A stretch of DNA of 64,000 nucleotides from Auanema rhodensis (Eukaryota > Nematoda > Chromadorea > Rhabditida > Rhabditidae): NCBI GenBank assembly GCA_964057225.1, contig OZ059896.1, positions 20,332,501-20,396,500 on the forward strand. Direction: 5' to 3'. Below the pieces are notes generated by a model. That model had not been told where the DNA came from and searched no databases. It was given only the letters and a program-made list of their open reading frames with translations. The position numbers and the translations under genes are program-made. The stretch's first letter is position 1, and the number at the start of each line of letters is the position of its first letter. This document shows, in pieces, positions 24,581-38,887 of this stretch.

Positions 24581-26686
24581 TGGACAATGTTATTCAACGA
24601 AAAAATTAATTCTTTAGGGTGAAAATCGAGGATATAAGTGTGAACTTATATCAGTTGATATCTTGGTGCATTTTTAAGCTAGCGCAAATCTGATAACACA
24701 GATCGACGCAGCTCAAAAATCCGCATCGAATGCACTATACTACATTGAAAAACGCTTAATACAAAAATTAGTTATGATCGTTTGAAAAATGATGCATTAG
24801 TGTATGTTGAGTTTCCATGTACACTCAACATTGCTTCCAAAAACATTTTGACAAAAATTTTTTCGAAAAATTTCAAAATAATTTAGCAAAAAGTAGATGT
24901 TTTTAGATTCCTTTTTTCAAGGCAAAGACGATGGACAATGTTATTCAACGAAAAAATTATTCCTTCAGGGTGAAAATCGAGGATATAAGTGTGAACTTAT
25001 ATCAGTTGATATCTCGGTGCATTTTTAAGCTAGCGCAAATCTGATAACAGAGATCGACGCAGCTTAAAAATCCGCATCGAATGCACTATACTACATTGAG
25101 AAACGCTTAATACAAAAATTAGTTATGATCGTTTGAAAAATGATGCATTAGTGTATGTTGAGTTTCCATGTACACTCAACATTGCTTCCAAAAACATTTT
25201 GACAAAAATTTTTTCGAAAAATTTCGAAATAATTTAGCAAAAAGTAGATGTTTTTAGATTCCTTTATTCAAGGCAAAGACGATGGACAATGTTATTCAAC
25301 GAAAAAATTAATTCTTTAGGGTGAAAATCGAGGATATAAGTGTGAACTTATATCAGTTGATATCTTGGTGCATTTTTAAGCTAGCGCAAATCTGATAACA
25401 CAGATCGACGCAGCTTAAAAATTCGCATCGAATGCACTATACTACATTGAGAAACGCTTAATACAAAAATTAGTTATGATCGTTTGAAAAATGATGCATT
25501 AGTGTATGTTGAGTTTCCATGTACACTCAACATTGCTTCCAAAAACATTTTGACAAAAATTTTTTCGAAAAATTTCGAAATAATTTAGCAAAAAGTAGAT
25601 GTTTTTAAATTCCTTTATTCAAGGCAAAGACGATGGACAATGTTATTCAACGAAAAAATTAATTCTTTAGGGTGAAAATCGAGGATATAAGTGTGAACTT
25701 ATATCAGTTGATATCTTGGTGCATTTTTAAGCTAGCGCAAATCTGATAACACAGATCGACGCAGCTTAAAAATCCGCATCGAATGCACTATACTACATTG
25801 AAAAACGCTTAATACAAAAATTAGTTATGATCGTTTGAAAAATGATGCATTAGTGTATGTTGAGTTTCCATGTACACTCAACATTGCTTCCAAAAACATT
25901 TTGACAAAAATTTTTTCGAAAAATTTCAAAATAATTTAGCAAAAAGTAGATGTTTTTAGATTCCATTTTTCAAGGCAAAGACGATGGACAGTGTTATTCA
26001 ACGAAAAAATTAATTCTTCAGGGTGAAAATCGAGGATATAAGTGTGAACTTATATCAGTTGATATCTCGGTGCATTTTTAAGCTAGCGCAAATCTGATAA
26101 CACAGATCGACGCAGCTTAAAAATCCGCATTGAATGCACTATACTACATTGAGAAACGCTTAATACAAAAATTAGTTATGATCGTTTGAAAAATGATGCA
26201 TTAGTGTATGTTGAGTTTCCATGTACACTCAACATTGCTTCCAAAAACATTTTGACAAAAATTTTTTCGAAAAATTTCAAAATAATTTAGCAAAAAGTAG
26301 ATGTTTTTAGATTCCTTTTTTCAAGGCAAAGACGATGGACAATGTTATTCAACGAAAAAATTATTCCTTCAGGGTGAAAATCGAGGATATAAGTGTGAAC
26401 TTATATCAGTTGATATCTCGGTGCATTTTTAAGCTAGCGCAAATCTGATAACAGAGATCGACGCAGCTTAAAAATCCGCATCGAATGCACTATACTACAT
26501 TGAGAAACGCTTAATACAAAAATTAGTTATGATCGTTTGAAAAATGATGCATTAGTGTATGTTGAGTTTCCATGTACACTCAACATTGCTTCCAAAAACA
26601 TTTTGACAAAAATTTTTTCGAAAAATTTCGAAATAATTTAGCAAAAAGTAGATGTTTTTAGATTCCTTTATTCAAGGCAAAGACGA
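24358..26686 (-). repeat. Seven-monomer haplotype cassette, inverted copy at the junction
   Basis: Read on the minus strand from 26686 to 24358, the monomers follow the same order of variants as 6291-8619 and 17144-19472: CTCTG/GAAGGAAT, CAATGCGG/AACACTG, AAAATGG/TTTTTC/ACCAAG, GAATTTAAAA, CTCTG/GAAGGAAT, AAAAAAGG/TTTTTC/ACCAAG, then CAATGCGG cut at the junction. The length, 2329 bp, equals that of the direct copies. It lacks the private CTACTTCTTG change and has its own changes (AGCTCAAAAA near 24711, AATTCGCATC near 25420). It shows which part of the direct array the inverted segment resembles. Confidence 0.8.
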
Positions 26687-27037
26687 TGGACAATGTTATT
26701 CAACGAAAAAATTAATTCTTTAGGGTGAAAATCGAGGATATAAGTGTGAACTTATATCAGTTGATATCTTGGTGCATTTTTAAGCTAGCGCAAATCTGAT
26801 AACACAGATCGACGCAGCTTAAAAATCCGCATCGAATGCACTATACTACATTGAAAAACGCTTAATACAAAAATTAGTTATGATCGTTTGAAAAATGATG
26901 CATTAGTGTATGTTGAGTTTCCATGTACACTCAACATTGCTTCCAAAAACATTTTGACAAAAATTTTTTCGAAAAATTTCAAAATAATTTAGCAAAAAGT
27001 AGATGTTTTTAGATTCCATTTTTCAAGGCAAAGACGA

Positions 27038-28090
27038 TGGACAGTGTTATTCAACGAAAAAATTAATTCTTCAGGGTGAAAATCGAGGATATAAGTGTGA
27101 ACTTATATCAGTTGATATCTCGGTGCATTTTTAAGCTAGCGCAAATCTGATAACACAGATCGACGCAGCTTAAAAATCCGCATTGAATGCACTATACTAC
27201 ATTGAGAAACGCTTAATACAAAAATTAGTTATGATCGTTTGAAAAATGATGCATTAGTGTATGTTGAGTTTCCATGTACACTCAACATTGCTTCCAAAGA
27301 CATTTTGACAAAAATTTTTTCGAAAAATTTCGAAATAATTTAGCAAAAAGTAGATGTTTTTAGATTCCTTTATTCAAGGCAAAGACGATGGACAATGTTA
27401 TTCAACGAAAAAATTAATTCTTTAGGGTGAAAATCGAGGATATAAGTGTAAACTTATATCAGTTGATATCTTGGTGCATTTTTAAGCTAGCGCAAATCTG
27501 ATAACACAGATCGACGCAGCTTAAAAATCCGCATCGAATGCACTATACTACATTGAGAAACGCTTAATACAAAAATTAGTTATGATCGTTTGAAAAATGA
27601 TGCATTAGTGTATGTTGAGTTTCCATGTACACTCAACATTGCTTCCAAAAACATTTTGACAAAAATTTTTTCGAAAAATTTCAAAATAATTTAGCAAAAA
27701 GTAGATGTTTTTAGATTCCTTTTTTCAAGGCAAAGACGATGGACAATGTTATTCAACGAAAAAATTATTCCTTCAGGGTGAAAATCGAGGATATAAGTGT
27801 GAACTTATATCAGTTGATATCTCGGTGCATTTTTAAGCTAGCGCAAATCTGATAACAGAGATCGACGCAGCTTAAAAATCCGCATCGAATGCACTATACT
27901 ACATTGAGAAACGCTTAATACAAAAATTAGTTATGATCGTTTGAAAAATGATGCATTAGTGTATGTTGAGTTTCCATGTACACTCAACATTGCTTCCAAA
28001 AACATTTTGACAAAAATTTTTTCGAAAAATTTCAAAATAATTTAGCAAAAAGTAGATGTTTTTAGATTCCATTTTTCAAGGCAAAGACGA
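27038..28090 (-). repeat. Three-monomer segment repeated at 32275, copy 1
   Basis: Begins with the only right-arm monomer type carrying CCAAAGACATTTTG (27294; the GTCTTT variant of the left arm). The same type recurs at 32531, 5237 bp away (15 x 351 minus 28), followed by the same two monomer types (GAAACG/TTTTTTC, then CAGAGATC/CATTTTTC). One difference is GTGTAAACTT at about 27446. Confidence 0.8.
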
Positions 28091-28427
28091 TGGACAATGT
28101 TATTCAACGGAAAAATTATTTCTTCAGGGTGAAAATCGAGGATATAAGTGTGAACTTATATCAGTTGATATCTCGGTGCATTTTTAAGCTAGCGCAAATC
28201 TGATAACGCAGATCGACGCAGCTTAAAAATCCGCATTGAATGCACTATACTACATTGAGAAACGCTTAATACAAAAATTAGTTATGATCGTTTGAAAAAT
28301 GATGCATTAGTGTATGTTGAGTTTCCATGTACACTCAACATTGCTTCCAAAAATTTTTTCGAAAAATTTCAAAATAATTTAGCAAAAAGTAGATGTTTTT
28401 AGATTCCATTTTTCAAAGCAAAGACGA
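28091..28427 (-). repeat. 337-bp deletion monomer R1
   Basis: First deletion monomer of the inverted arm, with CATTTTTCAAAGC (the reverse of GCTTTGAAAAATG). It begins with the CAACGGAAAA variant and contains ATAACGCAG, so it looks like a mosaic of the neighbouring monomer types. Confidence 0.93.
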
Positions 28428-30533
28428 TGGACAGTGTTATTCAACGAAAAAATTAATTCTTTAGGGTGAAAATCGAGGATATAAGTGTGAACTTATATCA
28501 GTTGATATCTTGGTGCATTTTTAAGCTAGCGCAAATCTGATAACACAGATCGACGCAGCTTAAAAATCCGCATCGAATGCACTATACTACATTGAAAAAC
28601 GCTTAATACAAAAATTAGTTATGATCGTTTGAAAAATGATGCATTAGTGTATGTTGAGTTTCCATGTACACTCAACATTGCTTCCAAAAACATTTTGACA
28701 AAAATTTTTTCGAAAAATTTCAAAATAATTTAGCAAAAAGTAGATGTTTTTAGATTCCTTTTTTCAAGGCAAAGACGATGGACAATGTTATTCAACGAAA
28801 AAATTATTCCTTCAGGGTGAAAATCGAGGATATAAGTGTGAACTTATATCAGTTGATATCTCGGTGCATTTTTAAGCTAGCGCAAATCTGATAACAGAGA
28901 TCGACGCAGCTTAAAAATCCGCATCGAATGCACTATACTACATTGAGAAACGCTTAATACAAAAATTAGTTATGATCGTTTGAAAAATGATGCATTAGTG
29001 TATGTTGAGTTTCCATGTACACTCAACATTGCTTCCAAAAACATTTTGACAAAAATTTTTTCGAAAAATTTCGAAATAATTTAGCAAAAAGTAGATGTTT
29101 TTAGATTCCTTTATTCAAGGCAAAGACGATGGACAATGTTATTCAACGAAAAAATTAATTCTTTAGGGTGAAAATCGAGGATATAAGTGTGAACTTATAT
29201 CAGTTGATATCTTGGTGCATTTTTAAGCTAGCGCAAATCTGATAACACAGATCGACGCAGCTTAAAAATCCGCATCGAATGCACTATACTACATTGAGAA
29301 ACGCTTAATACAAAAATTAGTTATGATCGTTTGAAAAATGATGCATTAGTGTATGTTGAGTTTCCATGTACACTCAACATTGCTTCCAAAAACATTTTGA
29401 CAAAAATTTTTTCGAAAAATTTCGAAATAATTTAGCAAAAAGTAGATGTTTTTAAATTCCTTTATTCAAGGCAAAGACGATGGACAATGTTATTCAACGA
29501 AAAAATTAATTCTTTAGGGTGAAAATCGAGGATATAAGTGTGAACTTATATCAGTTGATATCTTGGTGCATTTTTAAGCTAGCGCAAATCTGATAACACA
29601 GATCGACGCAGCTTAAAAATCCGCATCGAATGCACTATACTACATTGAAAAACGCTTAATACAAAAATTAGTTATGATCGTTTGAAAAATGATGCATTAG
29701 TGTATGTTGAGTTTCCATGTACACTCAACATTGCTTCCAAAAACATTTTGACAAAAATTTTTTCGAAAAATTTCAAAATAATTTAGCAAAAAGTAGATGT
29801 TTTTAGATTCCATTTTTCAAGGCAAAGACGATGGACAGTGTTATTCAACGAAAAAATTAATTCTTCAGGGTGAAAATCGAGGATATAAGTGTGAACTTAT
29901 ATCAGTTGATATCTCGGTGCATTTTTAAGCTAGCGCAAATCTGATAACACAGATCGACGCAGCTTAAAAATCCGCATTGAATGCACTATACTACATTGAG
30001 AAACGCTTAATACAAAAATTAGTTATGATCGTTTGAAAAATGATGCATTAGTGTATGTTGAGTTTCCATGTACACTCAACATTGCTTCCAAAAACATTTT
30101 GACAAAAATTTTTTCGAAAAATTTCAAAATAATTTAGCAAAAAGTAGATGTTTTTAGATTCCTTTTTTCAAGGCAAAGACGATGGACAATGTTATTCAAC
30201 GAAAAAATTATTCCTTCAGGGTGAAAATCGAGGATATAAGTGTGAACTTATATCAGTTGATATCTCGGTGCATTTTTAAGCTAGCGCAAATCTGATAACA
30301 GAGATCGACGCAGCTTAAAAATCCGCATCGAATGCACTATACTACATTGAGAAACGCTTAATACAAAAATTAGTTATGATCGTTTGAAAAATGATGCATT
30401 AGTGTATGTTGAGTTTCCATGTACACTCAACATTGCTTCCAAAAACATTTTGACAAAAATTTTTTCGAAAAATTTCAAGATAATTTAGCAAAAAGTAGAT
30501 GTTTTTAGATTCCATTTTTCAAGGCAAAGACGA

Positions 30534-30870
30534 TGGACAATGTTATTCAACGGAAAAATTATTTCTTCAGGGTGAAAATCGAGGATATAAGTGTGAACTT
30601 ATATCAGTTGATATCTCGGTGCATTTTTAAGCTAGCGCAAATCTGATAACACAGATCGACGCAGCTTAAAAATCCGCATCGAATGCACTATACTACATTG
30701 AGAAACGCTTAATACAAAAATTAGTTATGATCGTTTGAAAAATGATGCATTAGTGTATGTTGAGTTTCCATGTACACTCAACATTGCTTCCAAAAATTTT
30801 TTCGAAAAATTTCAAAATAATTTAGCAAAAAGTAGATGTTTTTAGATTCCATTTTTCAAAGCAAAGACGA
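30534..30870 (-). repeat. 337-bp deletion monomer R2
   Basis: Same deletion with CATTTTTCAAAGC, followed by a monomer with ATAACGCAG (30871). Read on the minus strand this is GCGTTAT monomer then deletion monomer, the order seen at 3160-3847 in the left arm. Confidence 0.95.
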
Positions 30871-32274
30871 TGGACAGTGTTATTCAACGAAAAAATTAAT
30901 TCTTCAGGGTGAAAATCGAGGATATAAGTGTGAACTTATATCAGTTGATATCTCGGTGCATTTTTAAGCTAGCGCAAATCTGATAACGCAGATCGACGCA
31001 GCTTAAAAATCCGCATTGAATGCACTATACTACATTGAGAAACGCTTAATACAAAAATTAGTTATGATCGTTTGAAAAATGATGCATTAGTGTATGTTGA
31101 GTTTCCATGTACACTCAACATTGCTTCCAAAAACATTTTGACAAAAATTTTTTCGAAAAATTTCGAAATAATTTAGCAAAAAGTAGATGTTTTTAAATTC
31201 CTTTATTCAAGGCAAAGACGATGGACAATGTTATTCAACGAAAAAATTAATTCTTTAGGGTGAAAATCGAGGATATAAGTGTGAACTTATATCAGTTGAT
31301 ATCTTGGTGCATTTTTAAGCTAGCGCAAATCTGATAACACAGATCGACGCAGCTTAAAAATCCGCATCGAATGCACTATACTACATTGAAAAACGCTTAA
31401 TACAAAAATTAGTTATGATCGTTTGAAAAATGATGCATTAGTGTATGTTGAGTTTCCATGTACACTCAACATTGCTTCCAAAAACATTTTGACAAAAATT
31501 TTTTCGAAAAATTTCGAAATAATTTAGCAAAAAGTAGATGTTTTTAGATTCCAGTTTTCAAGGCAAAGACGATGGACAATGTTATTCAACGAAAAAATTA
31601 ATTCTTTAGGGTGAAAATCGAGGATATAAGTGTGAACTTATATCAGTTGATATCTTGGTGCATTTTTAAGCTAGCGCAAATCTGATAACACAGATCGACG
31701 CAGCTTAAAAATCCGCATCGAATGCACTATACTACATTGAAAAACGCTTAATACAAAAATTAGTTATGATCGTTTGAAAAATGATGCATTAGTGTATGTT
31801 GAGTTTCCATGTACACTCAACATTGCTTCCAAAAACATTTTGACAAAAATTTTTTCGAAAAATTTCAAAATAATTTAGCAAAAAGTAGATGTTTTTAGAT
31901 TCCATTTTTCAAGGCAAAGACGATGGACAGTGTTATTCAACGAAAAAATTAATTCTTCAGGGTGAAAATCGAGGATATAAGTGTGAACTTATATCAGTTG
32001 ATATCTTGGTGCATTTTTAAGCTAGCGCAAATCTGATAACACAGATCGACGCAGCTTAAAAATCCGCATCGAATGCACTATACTACATTGAAAAACGCTT
32101 AATACAAAAATTAGTTATGATCGTTTGAAAAATGATGCATTAGTGTATGTTGAGTTTCCATGTACACTCAACATTGCTTCCAAAAACATTTTGACAAAAA
32201 TTTTTTCGAAAAATTTCAAAATAATTTAGCAAAAAGTAGATGTTTTTAGATTCCATTTTTCAAGGCAAAGACGA

Positions 32275-33327
32275 TGGACAGTGTTATTCAACGAAAAAAT
32301 TAATTCTTCAGGGTGAAAATCGAGGATATAAGTGTGAACTTATATCAGTTGATATCTCGGTGCATTTTTAAGCTAGCGCAAATCTGATAACACAGATCGA
32401 CGCAGCTTAAAAATCCGCATTGAATGCACTATACTACATTGAGAAACGCTTAATACAAAAATTAGTTATGATCGTTTGAAAAATGATGCATTAGTGTATG
32501 TTGAGTTTCCATGTACACTCAACATTGCTTCCAAAGACATTTTGACAAAAATTTTTTCGAAAAATTTCGAAATAATTTAGCAAAAAGTAGATGTTTTTAG
32601 ATTCCTTTATTCAAGGCAAAGACGATGGACAATGTTATTCAACGAAAAAATTAATTCTTTAGGGTGAAAATCGAGGATATAAGTGTGAACTTATATCAGT
32701 TGATATCTTGGTGCATTTTTAAGCTAGCGCAAATCTGATAACACAGATCGACGCAGCTTAAAAATCCGCATCGAATGCACTATACTACATTGAGAAACGC
32801 TTAATACAAAAATTAGTTATGATCGTTTGAAAAATGATGCATTAGTGTATGTTGAGTTTCCATGTACACTCAACATTGCTTCCAAAAACATTTTGACAAA
32901 AATTTTTTCGAAAAATTTCAAAATAATTTAGCAAAAAGTAGATGTTTTTAGATTCCTTTTTTCAAGGCAAAGACGATGGACAATGTTATTCAACGAAAAA
33001 ATTATTCCTTCAGGGTGAAAATCGAGGATATAAGTGTGAACTTATATCAGTTGATATCTCGGTGCATTTTTAAGCTAGCGCAAATCTGATAACAGAGATC
33101 GACGCAGCTTAAAAATCCGCATCGAATGCACTATACTACATTGAGAAACGCTTAATACAAAAATTAGTTATGATCGTTTGAAAAATGATGCATTAGTGTA
33201 TGTTGAGTTTCCATGTACACTCAACATTGCTTCCAAAAACATTTTGACAAAAATTTTTTCGAAAAATTTCAAAATAATTTAGCAAAAAGTAGATGTTTTT
33301 AGATTCCATTTTTCAAGGCAAAGACGA
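32275..33327 (-). repeat. Three-monomer segment repeated at 27038, copy 2
   Basis: Second site of the CCAAAGACATTTTG monomer with its two neighbours. The match ends in the next monomer, 33328-33678, which is chimeric. Confidence 0.8.
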
Positions 33328-33678
33328 TGGACAATGTTATTCAACGGAAAAATTATTTCTTCAGGGTGAAAATCGAGGATATAAGTGTGAACTTATATCA
33401 GTTGATATCTCGGTGCATTTTTAAGCTAGCGCAAATCTGATAACGCAGATCGACGCAGCTTAAAAATCCGCATTGAATGCACTATACTACATTGAGAAAC
33501 GCTTAATACAAAAATTAGTTATGATCGTTTGAAAAATGATGCATTAGTGTATGTTGAGTTTCCATGTACACTCAACATTGCTTCCAAAAACATTTTGACA
33601 AAAATTTTTTCGAAAAATTTCGAAATAATTTAGCAAAAAGTAGATGTTTTTAAATTCCTTTATTCAAGGCAAAGACGA
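33328..33678 (-). repeat. Chimeric monomer joining two neighbour types
   Basis: Starts like the deletion monomer at 34030 (CAACGGAAAAATTATTTC) but from ATAACGCAG onward matches the next type at 34367 (CATTGAATGC, TTTCGAAAT, AAATTCC) and has no 14-bp deletion. The effect is the loss of one monomer by exchange between two adjacent types at homologous positions. Confidence 0.7.
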
Positions 33679-34029
33679 TGGACAATGTTATTCAACGAAA
33701 AAATTAATTCTTTAGGGTGAAAATCGAGGATATAAGTGTGAACTTATATCAGTTGATATCTTGGTGCATTTTTAAGCTAGCGCAAATCTGATAACACAGA
33801 TCGACGCAGCTTAAAAATCCGCATCGAATGCACTATACTACATTGAAAAACGCTTAATACAAAAATTAGTTATGATCGTTTGAAAAATGATGCATTAGTG
33901 TATGTTGAGTTTCCATGTACACTCAACATTGCTTCCAAAAACATTTTGACAAAAATTTTTTCGAAAAATTTCAAAATAATTTAGCAAAAAGTAGATGTTT
34001 TTAGATTCCATTTTTCAAGGCAAAGACGA

Positions 34030-34366
34030 TGGACAATGTTATTCAACGGAAAAATTATTTCTTCAGGGTGAAAATCGAGGATATAAGTGTGAACTTATAT
34101 CAGTTGATATCTCGGTGCATTTTTAAGCTAGCGCAAATCTGATAACACAGATCGACGCAGCTTAAAAATCCGCATCGAATGCACTATACTACATTGAGAA
34201 ACGCTTAATACAAAAATTAGTTATGATCGTTTGAAAAATGATGCATTAGTGTATGTTGAGTTTCCATGTACACTCAACATTGCTTCCAAAAATTTTTTCG
34301 AAAAATTTCAAAATAATTTAGCAAAAAGTAGATGTTTTTAGATTCCATTTTTCAAAGCAAAGACGA
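34030..34366 (-). repeat. 337-bp deletion monomer R3
   Basis: First member of the 1039-bp trimer at 34030-35068; followed by an ATAACGCAG / AAATTCC monomer. Confidence 0.95.
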
Positions 34367-35068
34367 TGGACAGTGTTATTCAACGAAAAAATTAATTCTT
34401 CAGGGTGAAAATCGAGGATATAAGTGTGAACTTATATCAGTTGATATCTCGGTGCATTTTTAAGCTAGCGCAAATCTGATAACGCAGATCGACGCAGCTT
34501 AAAAATCCGCATTGAATGCACTATACTACATTGAGAAACGCTTAATACAAAAATTAGTTATGATCGTTTGAAAAATGATGCATTAGTGTATGTTGAGTTT
34601 CCATGTACACTCAACATTGCTTCCAAAAACATTTTGACAAAAATTTTTTCGAAAAATTTCGAAATAATTTAGCAAAAAGTAGATGTTTTTAAATTCCTTT
34701 ATTCAAGGCAAAGACGATGGACAATGTTATTCAACGAAAAAATTAATTCTTTAGGGTGAAAATCGAGGATATAAGTGTGAACTTATATCAGTTGATATCT
34801 TGGTGCATTTTTAAGCTAGCGCAAATCTGATAACACAGATCGACGCAGCTTAAAAATCCGCATCGAATGCACTATACTACATTGAAAAACGCTTAATACA
34901 AAAATTAGTTATGATCGTTTGAAAAATGATGCATTAGTGTATGTTGAGTTTCCATGTACACTCAACATTGCTTCCAAAAACATTTTGACAAAAATTTTTT
35001 CGAAAAATTTCAAAATAATTTAGCAAAAAGTAGATGTTTTTAGATTCCATTTTTCAAGGCAAAGACGA

Positions 35069-35405
35069 TGGACAATGTTATTCAACGGAAAAATTATTTC
35101 TTCAGGGTGAAAATCGAGGATATAAGTGTGAACTTATATCAGTTGATATCTCGGTGCATTTTTAAGCTAGCGCAAATCTGATAACACAGATCGACGCAGC
35201 TTAAAAATCCGCATCGAATGCACTATACTACATTGAGAAACGCTTAATACAAAAATTAGTTATGATCGTTTGAAAAATGATGCATTAGTGTATGTTGAGT
35301 TTCCATGTACACTCAACATTGCTTCCAAAAATTTTTTCGAAAAATTTCAAAATAATTTAGCAAAAAGTAGATGTTTTTAGATTCCATTTTTCAAAGCAAA
35401 GACGA
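35069..35405 (-). repeat. 337-bp deletion monomer R4
   Basis: Counterpart of the monomer at 34030 in the second trimer copy; 1039 bp downstream of it. Confidence 0.95.
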
Positions 35406-37511
35406 TGGACAGTGTTATTCAACGAAAAAATTAATTCTTCAGGGTGAAAATCGAGGATATAAGTGTGAACTTATATCAGTTGATATCTCGGTGCATTTTT
35501 AAGCTAGCGCAAATCTGATAACGCAGATCGACGCAGCTTAAAAATCCGCATTGAATGCACTATACTACATTGAGAAACGCTTAATACAAAAATTAGTTAT
35601 GATCGTTTGAAAAATGATGCATTAGTGTATGTTGAGTTTCCATGTACACTCAACATTGCTTCCAAAAACATTTTGACAAAAATTTTTTCGAAAAATTTCG
35701 AAATAATTTAGCAAAAAGTAGATGTTTTTAAATTCCTTTATTCAAGGCAAAGACGATGGACAATGTTATTCAACGAAAAAATTAATTCTTTAGGGTGAAA
35801 ATCGAGGATATAAGTGTGAACTTATATCAGTTGATATCTTGGTGCATTTTTAAGCTAGCGCAAATCTGATAACACAGATCGACGCAGCTTAAAAATCCGC
35901 ATCGAATGCACTATACTACATTGAAAAACGCTTAATACAAAAATTAGTTATGATCGTTTGAAAAATGATGCATTAGTGTATGTTGAGTTTCCATGTACAC
36001 TCAACATTGCTTCCAAAAACATTTTGACAAAAATTTTTTCGAAAAATTTCGAAATAATTTAGCAAAAAGTAGATGTTTTTAGATTCCAGTTTTCAAGGCA
36101 AAGACGATGGACAATGTTATTCAACGAAAAAATTAATTCTTTAGGGTGAAAATCGAGGATATAAGTGTGAACTTATATCAGTTGATATCTTGGTGCATTT
36201 TTAAGCTAGCGCAAATCTGATAACACAGATCGACGCAGCTTAAAAATCCGCATCGAATGCACTATACTACATTGAAAAACGCTTAATACAAAAATTAGTT
36301 ATGATCGTTTGAAAAATGATGCATTAGTGTATGTTGAGTTTCCATGTACACTCAACATTGCTTCCAAAAACATTTTGACAAAAATTTTTTCGAAAAATTT
36401 CAAAATAATTTAGCAAAAAGTAGATGTTTTTAGATTCCATTTTTCAAGGCAAAGACGATGGACAGTGTTATTCAACGAAAAAATTAATTCTTCAGGGTGA
36501 AAATCGAGGATATAAGTGTGAACTTATATCAGTTGATATCTCGGTGCATTTTTAAGCTAGCGCAAATCTGATAACACAGATCGACGCAGCTTAAAAATCC
36601 GAATTGAATGCACTATATTACATTGAGAAACGCTTAATACAAAAATTAGTTATGATCGTTTGAAAAATGATGCATTAGTGTATGTTGAGTTTCCATGTAC
36701 ACTCAACATTGCTTCCAAAAACATTTTGACAAAAATTTTTTCGAAAAATTTCGAAATAATTTAGCAAAAAGTAGATGTTTTTAGATTCCTTTATTCAAGG
36801 CAAAGACGATGGACAATGTTATTCAACGAAAAAATTAATTCTTTAGGGTGAAAATCGAGGATATAAGTGTGAACTTATATCATTTGATATCTTGGTGCAT
36901 TTTTAAGCTAGCGCAAATCTGATAACACAGATCGACGCAGCTTAAAAATCCGCATCGAATGCACTATACTACATTGAAAAACGCTTAATACAAAAATTAG
37001 TTATGATCGTTTGAAAAATGATGCATTAGTGTATGTTGAGTTTCCATGTACACTCAACATTGCTTCCAAAAACATTTTGACAAAAATTTTTTCGAAAAAT
37101 TTCAAAATAATTTAGCAAAAAGTAGATGTTTTTAGATTCCTTTATTCAAGGCAAAGACGATGGACAATGTTATTCAACGAAAAAATTAATTCTTCAGGGT
37201 GAAAATCGAGGATATAAGTGTGAACTTATATCAGTTGATATCTCGGTGCATTTTTAAGCTAGCGCAAATCTGATAACACAGATCGACGCAGCTTAAAAAT
37301 CCGCATCGAATGCACTATACTACATTGAGAAACGCTTGATACAAAAATTAGTTATGATCGTTTGAAAAATGATGCATTAGTGTATGTTGAGTTTCCATGT
37401 ACACTCAACATTGCTTCCAAAAACATTTTGACAAAAATTTTTTCGAAAAATTTCAAAATAATTTAGCAAAAAGTAGATGTTTTTAGATTCCTTTTTTCAA
37501 GGCAAAGACGA

Positions 37512-37848
37512 TGGACAATGTTATTCAACGAAAAAATTATTCCTTCAGGGTGAAAATCGAGGATATAAGTGTGAACTTATATCAGTTGATATCTCGGTGC
37601 ATTTTTAAGCTAGCGCAAATCTGATAACAGAGATCGACGCAGCTTAAAAATCCGCATCGAATGCACTATACTACATTGAGAAACGCTTAATACAAAAATT
37701 AGTTATGATCGTTTGAAAAATGATGCATTAGTGTATGTTGAGTTTCCATGTACACTCAACATTGCTTCCAAAAATATTTTCGAAAAATTTCAAAATAATT
37801 TAGCAAAAAGTAGATGTTTTTAGATTCCATTTTTCAAAGCAAAGACGA
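37512..37848 (-). repeat. 337-bp deletion monomer R5, with extra substitution
   Basis: Deletion monomer with a further change at the scar: CCAAAAATATTTTCG where others have CCAAAAATTTTTTCG. Its only twin with this change is at 40994, marking the 3482-bp duplication. Confidence 0.95.
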
Positions 37849-38550
37849 TGGACAGTGTTATTCAACGAAAAAATTAATTCTTCAGGGTGAAAATCGAGGA
37901 TATAAGTGTGAACTTATATCAGTTGATATCTCGGTGCATTTTTAAGCTAGCGCAAATCTGATAACGCAGATCGACGCAGCTTAAAAATCCGCATTGAATG
38001 CACTATACTACATTGAGAAACGCTTAATACAAAAATTAGTTATGATCGTTTGAAAAATGATGCATTAGTGTATGTTGAGTTTCCATGTACACTCAACATT
38101 GCTTCCAAAAACATTTTGACAAAAATTTTTTCGAAAAATTTCGAAATAATTTAGCAAAAATTAGATGTTTTTAAATTCCTTCATTCAAGGCAAAGACGAT
38201 GGACAATGTTATTCAACGAAAAAATTAATTCTTTAGGGTGAAAATCGAGGATATAAGTGTGAACTTATATCAGTTGATATCTTGGTGCATTTTTAAGCTA
38301 GCGCAAATCTGATAACACAGATCGACGCAGCTTAAAAATCCGCATCGAATGCACTATACTACATTGAAAAACGCTTAATACAAAAATTAGTTATGATCGT
38401 TTGAAAAATGATGCATTAGTGTATGTTGAGTTTCCATGTACACTCAACATTGCTTCCAAAAACATTTTGACAAAAATTTTTTCGAAAAATTTCAAAATAA
38501 TTTAGCAAAAAGTAGATGTTTTTAGATTCCTTTTTTCAAGGCAAAGACGA

Positions 38551-38887
38551 TGGACAATGTTATTCAACGAAAAAATTATTCCTTCAGGGTGAAAATCGAG
38601 GATATAAGTGTGAACTTATATCAGTTGATATCTCGGTGCATTTTTAAGCTAGCGCAAATCTGATAACAGAGATCGACGCAGCTTAAAAATCCGCATCGAA
38701 TGCACTATACTACATTGAGAAACGCTTAATACAAAAATTAGTTATGATCGTTTGAAAAATGATGCATTAGTGTATGTTGAGTTTCCATGTACACTCAACA
38801 TTGCTTCCAAAAATTTTTTCGAAAAATTTCAAAATAATTTAGCAAAAAGTAGATGTTTTTAGATTCCATTTTTCAAAGCAAAGACGA
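38551..38887 (-). repeat. 337-bp deletion monomer R6
   Basis: Lies in the three-monomer stretch (38200-39238 approximately) that is missing from the shorter copy of this block at 39590-42032. Confidence 0.95.

Larger units (their letters stand above)
34030..36107 (-). repeat. 1039-bp trimer, two copies
   Basis: 34030-35068 and 35069-36107. Each is a 337-bp deletion monomer, an ATAACGCAG / AAATTCCTTTATTC monomer and a TTTAGGGTG / CTTGGTGC monomer. The last monomers differ at their ends: CCATTTTTC in copy 1 and CCAGTTTTC in copy 2. Confidence 0.9.

Noticed and set aside
24941-25051. Short open frames on the right arm, e.g. an ATG frame of 37 codons starting in ACGATGGACAATG
   Set aside because: It exists only in monomers with the AAATTATTCC variant; the common AAATTAATTC form stops it after nine codons. 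No frame that I translated exceeds about 50 codons between stops, although 351 is divisible by three.
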